44,834 bases of DNA from Chromatiales bacterium (GTDB lineage: Bacteria > Pseudomonadota > Gammaproteobacteria > Chromatiales > Chromatiaceae), in contig JANQRK010000016.1 of assembly GCA_028284585.1 (NCBI GenBank), positions 1 to 44,834 on the forward strand, in the 5' to 3' direction. Below the pieces are notes generated by a model. That model was not told the origin of the DNA, ran no database searches, and saw only the letters and a list, made by a program, of their open reading frames with translations. Position 1 is the stretch's first letter. Every line of letters begins with the position of its first letter. Position numbers and translations under genes: made by a program. Shown in pieces: positions 17,859-24,536 of this stretch.

Positions 17859-19652
17859 TCAGGCAATCGCCCCGCCCTCCGCGCAATCGACATGGCGCTG
17901 CAGCCACAGCTCAAGCAGTGCCAGATGCCACAACTTGCTGCCCATGATCCGGGTATGGTGCATCTCCGGCTCACTCAACAAGCGTTCCACATATCTACGC
18001 TCGAACAAGCCGCGCTCGCGGCAAGCACGTGAATCCAGGATGGCGCGCATGAAGTCGAGAAAGTCTCCACGCACGAATTTCAGCGCCGGCATTGGAAAAT
18101 AGCCTTTTGGGCGGTCGATCACCGTGTCCGGCACGATGCCCCGCGCGATGCGTTTGAGCAGGTGTTTACCATATGATTGCAACTTGAGCGCCGGGGGACA
18201 GCGCGCGGCTACCTCTACCAACTGGTGATCGAGAAAAGGTACTCGCGCCTCGAGGCCCCAGGCCATGGTCATGTTGTCTACCCGCTTGACAGGATCGTCC
18301 ACAATCAAGGTCGTTACGTCGAGTTTCAACACCGCATCCAAGAACTCACTCGATAGCGCATCATCCAGATGGCGTTCGACGAATCGACCGGTATGATCGT
18401 CGCCTCGATAGCGTTCACCGACCATGGTCAGAAACTCGTCATGGTCGCGGTCGAAGTAATAGCGCCGGAACCGTTCCAGGCGGCTGCCGTTCCGATCGGC
18501 CAACATCCGCTGGTACCAGAAGTAACCGCCAAACACTTCGTCTGCACCCTGTCCCGACTGTACAACCTTGATTTCCCTCGCCACCTGTTCTGACAACAGA
18601 TAAAAGGCAATCGCATCCTGGCCGAACATAGGTTCGGCCATCGCATCAATGGCTTGTGACAGGCGTTCCAACACCTGCGCGTTCGGCACCAGGAATTTAT
18701 GGTGGATCGGTTGGTAACGCTCGACCACCTGGTCGGAGAACTCGAACTCGTTGCCGCGCTCCTCGGGCTGATCTTCGAAACCGACCGAGAAGGTATGCAA
18801 CTTGCCGACCCCGATCTCCGCCAACAGGGCAACCAGCAGGCTCGAATCCAGGCCACCAGACAGCAATACACCGACCGGCACGTCGGCAACATCATTGCGT
18901 TTGCGCACTGCGGCGAGCAATGCCTCGTGGGTCATCTCCACCCACTCCTGCTCACTGCGTGGCACGGCAGGGCGCGTCGCATCCAGCGACCAGTAGCGCT
19001 GCAAAGTCTGACTGCCGTCTGCCGCAATGGTAAGACTGTGCGCCGGCTCGAGCTTGCGCACCGCACGCAGGATGGTGGTAGGCGCCGGAATCACCGCGTG
19101 CAGCATGTACTGAAAATGCAAACCCACAGGGTCGATCGTCGGATCGATCCCGCCACCAGCGAGCAAGGCCTGGGGGTTGGACGCAAAGCGAAACCAACGC
19201 GTATCCGGTGCATAGTAAAACGGCTTGATACCGAACCGATCACGTGCACAAAACAACTGCTGCCGCGCACTGTCCCACAGCGCGAAGGCGAACATCCCAT
19301 GCAAGTGGGCTGGGCAATTGGTGCCCCACTCGCGATAGGCCTTGAGTATTACCTCGGTGTCCCCGCCGGAGACAAACTCATGGCCGCGCGCCCGCAGCTG
19401 ATCACGAAGTTCGCGGTAATTGTAAATCGCACCATTGAAGACCAGCGCCAATTCAGCATCGAGCATCGGCTGATGCGAGCGCGCTGTGAGATCGATCACA
19501 GACAAACGGCGATGGCCGAATCCCACCCTGTCGCCAACCCAGGTCCCCTCGTCATCCGGACCGCGCCGCTCGAGTGCCGGCAGCATGCGCACAATATGAG
19601 CCAAGTCCACCGCCGCGCCGTCGAGGCGCAACTCACCGCAGATACCGCACAT
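17859..19652 (-). CDS. AsnB-type glutamine amidotransferase, N-acetylglutaminylglutamine amide synthase-like
   Basis: 597 residues. The N-terminal class II glutaminase domain starts MCGICGE (Cys2 nucleophile after Met removal) with RRGPDDEG, RLSVIDL and NGAIYNYRELR. The C-terminal asparagine-synthetase domain has the PP-loop LLSGGLDSSLL (SGGLDS at 265-270) and VVQSGQGADEVFGGYFWY. The C-terminal stretches KRVDNMTMAWGLEARVPFLDH, RPKGYFPMPALKF and GSKLWHLALLELWLQ are, from memory, closer to the amidotransferase that makes N-acetylglutaminylglutamine amide, an osmolyte, than to housekeeping AsnB. The usual partner (an acetyltransferase/ATP-grasp protein) is not in the window; the neighbour upstream, 47 bp away, is a HyuB-type gene. 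Family is sure; the exact product is an inference. Confidence 0.8.
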   Translation of the reverse strand: MCGICGELRLDGAAVDLAHIVRMLPALERRGPDDEGTWVGDRVGFGHRRLSVIDLTARSHQPMLDAELALVFNGAIYNYRELRDQLRARGHEFVSGGDTEVILKAYREWGTNCPAHLHGMFAFALWDSARQQLFCARDRFGIKPFYYAPDTRWFRFASNPQALLAGGGIDPTIDPVGLHFQYMLHAVIPAPTTILRAVRKLEPAHSLTIAADGSQTLQRYWSLDATRPAVPRSEQEWVEMTHEALLAAVRKRNDVADVPVGVLLSGGLDSSLLVALLAEIGVGKLHTFSVGFEDQPEERGNEFEFSDQVVERYQPIHHKFLVPNAQVLERLSQAIDAMAEPMFGQDAIAFYLLSEQVAREIKVVQSGQGADEVFGGYFWYQRMLADRNGSRLERFRRYYFDRDHDEFLTMVGERYRGDDHTGRFVERHLDDALSSEFLDAVLKLDVTTLIVDDPVKRVDNMTMAWGLEARVPFLDHQLVEVAARCPPALKLQSYGKHLLKRIARGIVPDTVIDRPKGYFPMPALKFVRGDFLDFMRAILDSRACRERGLFERRYVERLLSEPEMHHTRIMGSKLWHLALLELWLQRHVDCAEGGAIA

Positions 19653-19699
19653 CTAAAGGATCCCCGAACACTATCCCGCAGCGCAGCGCTGCTAACCGG

Positions 19700-21253
19700 T
19701 CAGCCATCACCAAGTGGTACCTCTGCCCCATAACCACCACCGCCCGGGGTCTCGACGCGCAGCCGGTCGCCGGCCGCCGCGCTACCTTCGCACTTGGCAG
19801 CCAATGGCCGTCCGTTGAGGCTATTCACACCAGGGCTCGCAGCCGCGCCCCCGGCAATGCCCCAAGGGGCGCGTTCTCGACGCTCGGTCAGCAGGGTGTA
19901 ATGCGCCGGCGCCAGAAACTGATACTCACGCACCAGACCATCACCGCCTGGCCTGCGCCCGCTGCCGCCTGAACCCCGGCGTACACCATAGTGCAGCATC
20001 CTCACCGGGTAGCAGGTCTCGAGGACTTCAATCGGTGTGTTGCGGGTGTTGGTCATATGGGTGTGCTGCGCATCCAACCCACCACCACTCGGCCCGGCGC
20101 CCATGCCACCGCCTAGGGTCTCGTAATAATCCCAGGGGTGCCCGTCGCGTGAGCTGCCGATGGCGAGATTGTTCATGCTGCCCTGGCTCGCCGCCGGGAT
20201 GCGCTCGGGGATGGCCTGAGCCAAGGCACCGAGCACAACGTCGACCACGCGCATGCTGGTTTCCACATTGCCGGCAGCAACCGCGGCAGGTCTACGCGCA
20301 TTGAGTAGACAACCTGCGGGCGCCAATAGGCGGATCGGCCGGAATGCGCCGGCACAGGCTGGGGTATCTGCTGGCATCAGGCAGCGAAACACGTAGAACA
20401 CCGCTGCTGCCGCCACCGCGAGCGGACAGTTCACATTGCCAGCAACTTGCGGCGAGGTCCCCTCGAAATCGGCTAGGACACCGGAGTCATCTATGGTCAG
20501 GACAACACAGATCGGAATCCCGTGTCGGCCTTGGCCGTCGTCATCGAGATAATCACTAAAACGGTATCGACCACTCGGGATCGTGCGCAACGCTGCCCGC
20601 GCCAACCGCTCGGCGTAAGCATTGAGTCCTGCCACTCCCTGTTCGAAGGCCACCGCTTCATAGGTCGCAATCAAACGCTCCATACGCGAAATGCCGGCCC
20701 GGTTGGCGGCGACTTGGGCGGCGAAATCGCCGCGGGACTCGGCACAATTGTGTCTAGACTGAGTCACTTGCCTGAGCACCTCGTGCACAAACACATCGCC
20801 CCGCAACAGGTGCATCGGCTCGATCACGATGCCTTCCTGATCCAGCGATGTCGAGATCGGCATCGACCCCGGTGAGGCAGCACCAATGTCGGCATGATGG
20901 GCCCGGTTGACCACAAACGCCAACAACTCGGAAGCCGCAAAAACCGGGGCTACCACGGTGACATCGGGTAAGTGGGTGCCGCCCAGATAGGGGTCATTGA
21001 AGAGCACCTGATCACCCGGCCGCCACTCGATCCCGGCGACCAGGTCGCGCATCGCGAACGCCATACTGCCTAGGTGCACCGGGATGTGGGCCGCCTGGGC
21101 GCACAGCTCGCCGGAAGCGTCGAACACGGCGCAAGAGAAGTCCAGGCGGTCGCGGATATTGGGGGAGAAGGCGGCATTGCGCAGCACCATGCCCATCTCA
21201 TCGCACACGGCATCAAGACGGCTCACAAAAATACTCAGGGCAGCCGGTGTCAT
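19700..21253 (-). CDS. Hydantoinase B/oxoprolinase (HyuB) family protein
   Basis: 517 residues, full length for the family. The N-terminus (RLDAVCDEMGMVLRNAAFSPNIRDRLDFSCAVFD, in two parts) and the C-terminus (APWGIAGGAAASPG, RVETPGGGGYG) are characteristic. Internal motifs are FNDPYLGGTHLPDVTVVAPVF and NRAHHADIGAASPGSMP, with histidines and acids likely to bind metal. HyuB proteins normally work with HyuA, an ATP-binding subunit, to open hydantoins or 5-oxoproline. No hyuA lies upstream (the promoter region borders the sodB-like repeat) or downstream, so it is an orphan here. It precedes the AsnB-like gene by 47 bp in the same direction and probably shares its transcript. Confidence 0.88.
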   Translation of the reverse strand: MTPAALSIFVSRLDAVCDEMGMVLRNAAFSPNIRDRLDFSCAVFDASGELCAQAAHIPVHLGSMAFAMRDLVAGIEWRPGDQVLFNDPYLGGTHLPDVTVVAPVFAASELLAFVVNRAHHADIGAASPGSMPISTSLDQEGIVIEPMHLLRGDVFVHEVLRQVTQSRHNCAESRGDFAAQVAANRAGISRMERLIATYEAVAFEQGVAGLNAYAERLARAALRTIPSGRYRFSDYLDDDGQGRHGIPICVVLTIDDSGVLADFEGTSPQVAGNVNCPLAVAAAAVFYVFRCLMPADTPACAGAFRPIRLLAPAGCLLNARRPAAVAAGNVETSMRVVDVVLGALAQAIPERIPAASQGSMNNLAIGSSRDGHPWDYYETLGGGMGAGPSGGGLDAQHTHMTNTRNTPIEVLETCYPVRMLHYGVRRGSGGSGRRPGGDGLVREYQFLAPAHYTLLTERRERAPWGIAGGAAASPGVNSLNGRPLAAKCEGSAAAGDRLRVETPGGGGYGAEVPLGDG

Positions 21254-21336
21254 ACGAAGGATTGTTACAGACCGGCAGCGCCAAGCCTAGCGGACTGACC
21301 GGCGATCGCCACCGATCATGATTACTCCCGCGTCCG

Positions 21337-21512
21337 CCGCACGGTTGCAAGCGTCGCAGCGCCATCCCTAAAATCCGCACCTTGGTGCTGGTTAAAGCCG
21401 AGCACGCATACCGTAAAACCACCAAGGAGTTTTATTAGATATGGCGCACGCATTACCCGGCCTGCCGTACCCTACAGATGCCCTAGAGCCAGTGATTTCA
21501 CAAGGAGCACTG
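21337..21512 (+). repeat. Left copy of the duplicated sodB 5' region
   Basis: This stretch aligns with 23600-23773, the intact sodB promoter, leader and first 24 codons, at roughly 75-80 % identity with a few small gaps. Shared landmarks are the start CCGCACGGTTG, a -35/-10 pair with an 18-bp spacer, CCACCAAGGAG as ribosome-binding site, and ATGGCGCACG as start. Similarity fades at both ends. The two copies are direct repeats and bracket the accessory island of about 2.1 kb. Confidence 0.85.
21345..21374 (+). promoter_or_regulatory. Duplicated sodB promoter, now ahead of the puuD-like gene
   Basis: TTGCAA (21345-21350) and TAAAAT (21369-21374) are separated by 18 bp. The same pair in the intact sodB copy is TTGAAA and TAGAAT with the same spacer. 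Both hexamers are close to the sigma-70 consensus. Transcription from here would run through the 36-codon sodB remnant into the puuD-like gene and stop at the hairpin at 22171-22200. Confidence 0.6.
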
Positions 21513-21551
21513 GTAAGCACCCACATAACCTCTATAACCGGGAGTCATTAA
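21441..21551 (+). pseudogene. sodB 5' remnant (36-codon open frame)
   Basis: The frame starts ATGGCGCACG behind the sodB-type ribosome-binding site AAGGAG and reads MAHALPGLPYPTDALEPVIS, compared with [20 protein letters not shown] in the intact sodB. After about 24 codons similarity ends, and 12 unrelated codons lead to a TAA at 21549-21551. That TAA shares its last base with the ATG of the puuD-like gene (TAATG). All metal ligands of superoxide dismutase are lost, so no enzyme can be made. The short frame may now act only as a translated leader that couples ribosomes to the next gene. Confidence 0.8.
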
Positions 21552-22150
21552 TGAATCCGTTGAAATCCATTACCGGCACCATCGTCACGGGTCTCGTCGT
21601 CGCCGTGATCGTAATGATCATCTTTGCCGACGGCGCGGGCTTCAATCTCCTCGGCTGGAGCGTTTGGCTGCACGCGCTCGCCGGCGTCGCCTGGATCGGG
21701 CTGCTCTACTACTTCAATTTCGTGCAGGTTCCCGGCGTCGCCACGGCCGCGGCCGAGGCCAAGAGTGGCGGCCCGGGTCCGGCGGCGATCAACAAGTACG
21801 TCGCACCGACCGCGCTGCTGTGGTTCCGCTGGGCGGCGGTCGTGACCTGGCTGTCGGGCGCGTGGATCCTCTGGCAGTACGACATCCTGCACGCGGCCTT
21901 CACGTTCCAGGAAGGCGCCGCCGTCATCGGCGTCGGCGCCTGGCTCGGCACGATCATGCTGTTCAACGTCTGGGTCTTAATCTGGCCCAATCAGAAAAAG
22001 ATCCTCGGCCTCGACGGGCAGACCCACGATGCCGAGGTCATCGCCAAGGCCAAGTCGGTGGCGCTGATGGCGTCGCGCACCAACACCGCGCTGTCGATCC
22101 CTATGCTGCTGTCGATGACCGCCCACGCGCACGGCGGCTTTCCGTTCTGA
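21551..22150 (+). CDS. PuuD-like (DUF989) integral membrane protein
   Basis: 199 residues with about five hydrophobic helices: residues 8-27, 33-54 (SVWLHALAGVAWIGLLYYFN), 86-108, 122-145 and one near the C-terminus. The motifs WLHALAGVAWIG, RWAAVVTW and the loop IWPNQKKILG are typical of the membrane domain of PuuD, the cytochrome-linked urate hydroxylase. The cytochrome c domain of true PuuD is absent, so urate oxidation is not established; short homologues are common and unstudied, and the histidines could bind haem. It is intact, has GGGAG 8 bp before the ATG, and is more GC-rich in codon use than its neighbours. It is the only unbroken gene in the island. Confidence 0.82.
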   Translation: MNPLKSITGTIVTGLVVAVIVMIIFADGAGFNLLGWSVWLHALAGVAWIGLLYYFNFVQVPGVATAAAEAKSGGPGPAAINKYVAPTALLWFRWAAVVTWLSGAWILWQYDILHAAFTFQEGAAVIGVGAWLGTIMLFNVWVLIWPNQKKILGLDGQTHDAEVIAKAKSVALMASRTNTALSIPMLLSMTAHAHGGFPF

Positions 22151-22170
22151 AGCCTGTTCGAATCGGCCGG

Positions 22171-22200
22171 CCACCCGCTGCCGCGGCGGGTGGTTTTTTT
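22171..22200 (+). terminator. Rho-independent terminator after the puuD-like gene
   Basis: A perfect 8-bp stem, CCACCCGC with GCGGGTGG, encloses a 7-nt loop (22171-22193) and is followed directly by seven T residues (22194-22200). It lies 20 bp after the stop codon. It isolates the puuD-like gene from the broken argD copy behind it. Confidence 0.92.
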
Positions 22201-22271
22201 GCAGCCACGAAAAAGCTTGTAATCACGGCAAATTGCTGTTTGTTCGAGCGTTTTTTTCGAGCCTCGATCCG

Positions 22272-22711
22272 ATGTCCGACCATCTCGTTACCGCCTACCG
22301 GTCGCTGCCGGCCGGCTTCGCGTGCGGCGACGGCTGCTACCTGTGGGACGACGCGGGCAAGCAGTACCTGGACGCGCTGTGCGGCATCTCGGTCACCAGT
22401 CTCGGGCATAGTTATCCGCCGCTGACCGCGGCGCTGCAGGAGCAGGCGGCCAGCCTGCTGCACACCTCGAACCTGTACACGCTTTCCGTGGCAGCAATGG
22501 CCCGCCGAGCGCCTGTACGCGGCGGCCGGCATGGCGCGGGTCATTTTTGACAACTCGGGCGCCGAGGCCAACGGGGCCGCGGTCAAGCTCGCGCGGCTCA
22601 CGGGCACGCGCGCAGGATCGAGTCGCCGCAAATCATCTTCTCGACGCCGCGCTGACGACTGAACTTGGCGAACGGCTGATCGCCAGCATCAACGCATTCA
22701 TGGATCACTGA
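22272..22711 (+). pseudogene. Broken second copy of argD (acetylornithine aminotransferase)
   Basis: The 5' part reads LVTAYRSLPAGFACGDG and LDALCGISVTSLGHSYPPL, clearly homologous to residues 8-60 of the intact ArgD downstream. At about 22490 the frame shifts; the next segment ([20 protein letters not shown]) matches the PLP-site region. Soon after, at about 22620, most of the gene is missing and a short tail (about 22655-22711) resembling a C-terminus, ending in TGA, follows. The catalytic lysine region is deleted, so it cannot be functional. Codon use is richer in GCG/CGC than the intact argD, which suggests a foreign source rather than a recent local duplication. Confidence 0.88.
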
Positions 22712-22712
22712 C

Positions 22713-23205
22713 ATGGTACCCAGGCACTTCATCAGCCTGCTGGATTTCAGCGGCGACGAGTAACGCGAGCCGATCGCACACGCGATCGAGGCCAAGCGGC
22801 AACTGCAACGCGGCATCGAGCACCGGCCGCTCGCCAGCAAGCTGCTGGCGATGATTTTCGAAAAGTCGTCGACGCGCACGCGGATATCCTCCGAAGCCGG
22901 CATGTTCCAGCTCGGCGGGCACGCAATGTTCCTGTCGCCGTGCGACGGTCACCTCGGCCACGGCGAGCCAATCGAGGACAGCGCGCGCGTGATCTCAAGC
23001 ATAGTCAACGGCATCCTGACCCGAACCTTCGGCCACGAGCGCGTCGAGACCCTGGCGCACCATTCGTCGGTGCCGGTCATCAACGGGCTCAGCGACCTGC
23101 TGCATCCGTGCCAGCTGCTTGCCGACATGCAGACCTACCTTAGAACTGCGTGGCGACATCGGCGGTGCGACCGTCGCCTGGATCGGCGACGGCAACAACA
23201 TGTGC
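22713..23205 (+). pseudogene. Broken second copy of argF (ornithine carbamoyltransferase)
   Basis: It starts ATG at 22713 just after the argD remnant, reads MVPRHFISLLDFSGDE and meets an in-frame TAA at 22761. In the same frame the homology continues: [37 protein letters not shown] and [20 protein letters not shown]. Near 23143 the frame shifts, and [15 protein letters not shown] follows in another frame. Similarity then stops, about 100 residues short of the C-terminal HCLPA motif, where the IS91-type fragment begins. It has at least one nonsense codon, one frameshift and a truncation. The order argD-argF matches the intact genes downstream. Confidence 0.9.
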
Positions 23206-23234
23206 CACGAGGATGATTTCGCAAGGATGCGATC

Positions 23235-23599
23235 ATGTTGCCTTCGCCTGCTGGCAGGGAAGCCAGTTCGGGTGTCGGCGCACCGCCATATGTGCGCCAC
23301 AGCCCGGAGCGCACCCTCCTTTTTCAACTTGTCGAGGAATACTATCCCGCAATCAAGGCGCACCTGGCGGCGCAGGGCACGGACCTGCCGGGGTATGTGC
23401 AGCAGGAGTTCGAGGACTACCTCAAGAGCCGGCGTCTCGAGCACGGGTTCCTGCGCGTGCGTTGCGACAGTTGCCATGCCGAGCACCTGGTCGCTTTCAG
23501 CTGTGAACACCGGAGTTTCTGTCCCAGCTGCGGCGCGCGGCGCATGGCCGAGAGTGCCGCGCCGCTGGTCGAAGAGGGCTTTCCCGAACAACCGGTCCA
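23235..23599 (+). pseudogene. IS91-family transposase, 5' fragment
   Basis: The fragment encodes the N-terminal part and zinc-binding domain of IS91-type transposases: PERTLLFQLVEEYYPAIKAH, PGYVQQEFEDYLKSRRLEHG and the cysteine pattern VRCDSCHAEHLVAF, FCPSCGARRMAES. It runs to FPEQPV and then joins the sodB-type direct repeat at about 23600. The catalytic tyrosine/HUH domain is missing, so it is inactive. IS91 elements move by rolling-circle replication and can carry adjacent DNA; the fragment may mark how the island was assembled. Confidence 0.85.
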
Positions 23600-23773
23600 C
23601 CGCACGGTTGAAAGCGTCGCAACGGCATCCCTAGAATCCGCAGCTTGGCGCTAGAAATGCCAAGCATAAGTAACGTAAACCCACCAAGGAGCTTAATTAG
23701 AATGGCGCACGAACTACCCGCCCTACCTTACGCAATGAATGCCTTGGAGCCAGTAATCTCGCAAGAGACGTTG
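23600..23773 (+). repeat. Right copy of the duplicated sodB 5' region
   Basis: This is the native copy, continuous with the complete sodB gene. It matches 21337-21512 from CCGCACGGTTG through promoter, leader, ribosome-binding site and about 24 codons. The junction with the IS91 fragment is within a few bases of 23600. Confidence 0.85.
23608..23637 (+). promoter_or_regulatory. sodB promoter
   Basis: TTGAAA (23608-23613), an 18-bp spacer and TAGAAT (23632-23637) form a convincing sigma-70 promoter about 65 bp ahead of the sodB ATG. Conservation of both hexamers in the diverged copy at 21345-21374 supports the call. The -35 box lies only 8 bp from the IS91 junction, so anything further upstream has been replaced. 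Confidence 0.65.
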
Positions 23774-24283
23774 GAATTCCACTATGGCAAACACCACAAT
23801 ACCTATGTCACCAACCTGAATAACCTGATTCCAGGGACAGAATTCGAGAGCATGTCGCTCGAGGACATCGTGAAGAAGTCGTCTGGCGGCATTTCCAACA
23901 ACGCGGCCCAGGTCTGGAATCACACCTTTTATTGGAACTGTCTAAGTCCAAACGGCGGCGGCGCACCTTCCGGCGCGCTGGCCGACGCGATCAATCAGGC
24001 CTTCGGCTCCTTTGACGAATTCAAGACAGCGTTCAGCAAATCGGCCGCCACCAACTTCGGCTCCGGCTGGACCTGGCTGGTCAAGAACAGCAGCGGAGGC
24101 GTTGAAATCGTCAACACCTCCAATGCCGCCACACCGATCACCGATGGCCATACTGCTTTGCTGACCGTAGATGTGTGGGAACACGCCTACTATGTCGATT
24201 ACCGCAATGCACGGCCAAAGTATCTCGAAGAGATCTGGAAACTAATCAACTGGGACTTCGTTGCCGCCAATCACGCGGGCTAA
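23702..24283 (+). CDS. sodB: Superoxide dismutase, Fe type
   Basis: SodB converts superoxide to oxygen and hydrogen peroxide in the cytoplasm. The 193-residue protein has the metal ligands in [10 protein letters not shown] (first His), [16 protein letters not shown] (second His) and [13 protein letters not shown] (Asp and His). The glutamine in NNAAQVWNH, rather than one later in the chain, marks the iron form. The open frame extends to a TTG at 23645, but the ATG at 23702 has AAGGAG 10 bp upstream and the canonical N-terminus. It is transcribed alone: a strong promoter lies before it and a rho-independent terminator 22 bp after the stop. Confidence 0.97.
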   Translation: MAHELPALPYAMNALEPVISQETLEFHYGKHHNTYVTNLNNLIPGTEFESMSLEDIVKKSSGGISNNAAQVWNHTFYWNCLSPNGGGAPSGALADAINQAFGSFDEFKTAFSKSAATNFGSGWTWLVKNSSGGVEIVNTSNAATPITDGHTALLTVDVWEHAYYVDYRNARPKYLEEIWKLINWDFVAANHAG

Positions 24284-24305
24284 AACACAGCACCCAGTGC
24301 TCTCG

Positions 24306-24334
24306 AGCCCGGCCCCTGTGCCGGGCTTTATTTT
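24306..24334 (+). terminator. Rho-independent terminator after sodB
   Basis: AGCCCGGC (24306-24313) pairs perfectly with GCCGGGCT (24320-24327) around a 6-nt loop, followed by TTATTTT. It ends the sodB transcript and separates it from argD. Confidence 0.92.
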
Positions 24335-24388
24335 GCCTGCCGCCGGTCCTTGCTAGAGCTAATCAACCTTGTTAACCTTTCGGGTTTT

Positions 24389-24443
24389 CCGCGCAGACGT
24401 GAGGCGCGGAGAATAGTGGAGGCAGCGCCCCGGTAAGTGGGGC
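24389..24443 (+). other. Two short hairpins in the argD leader
   Basis: The roughly 200-bp gap between the sodB terminator and the argD ATG holds CCGCGC/GCGCGG (24389-24394 with 24404-24409, 9-nt loop) and GCCCC/GGGGC (24427-24431 with 24439-24443). Neither is followed by a T run, and no known riboswitch or ARG box was recognised. They could be leader RNA structure or chance in GC-rich DNA. Confidence 0.3.
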
Positions 24444-24536
24444 TACCTGTTTGTTTTCTATGCCGGTGTGGGGCCCGAGTTACCAGCAAAGCTCGAGCTG
24501 GCCGCGCCTGATCCCGAAAGGCCACCCATCAGCCCG

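Noticed and set aside
22156..22164. GTTCGAATC, which looks like a tRNA T-loop
   Set aside because: No acceptor, D or anticodon arm can be drawn around it; it lies between the puuD-like stop and its terminator.
23645..23701. TTG start that would extend SodB by 19 residues
   Set aside because: The ATG at 23702 has the ribosome-binding site and the canonical N-terminus, and the same ATG is conserved in the duplicate.
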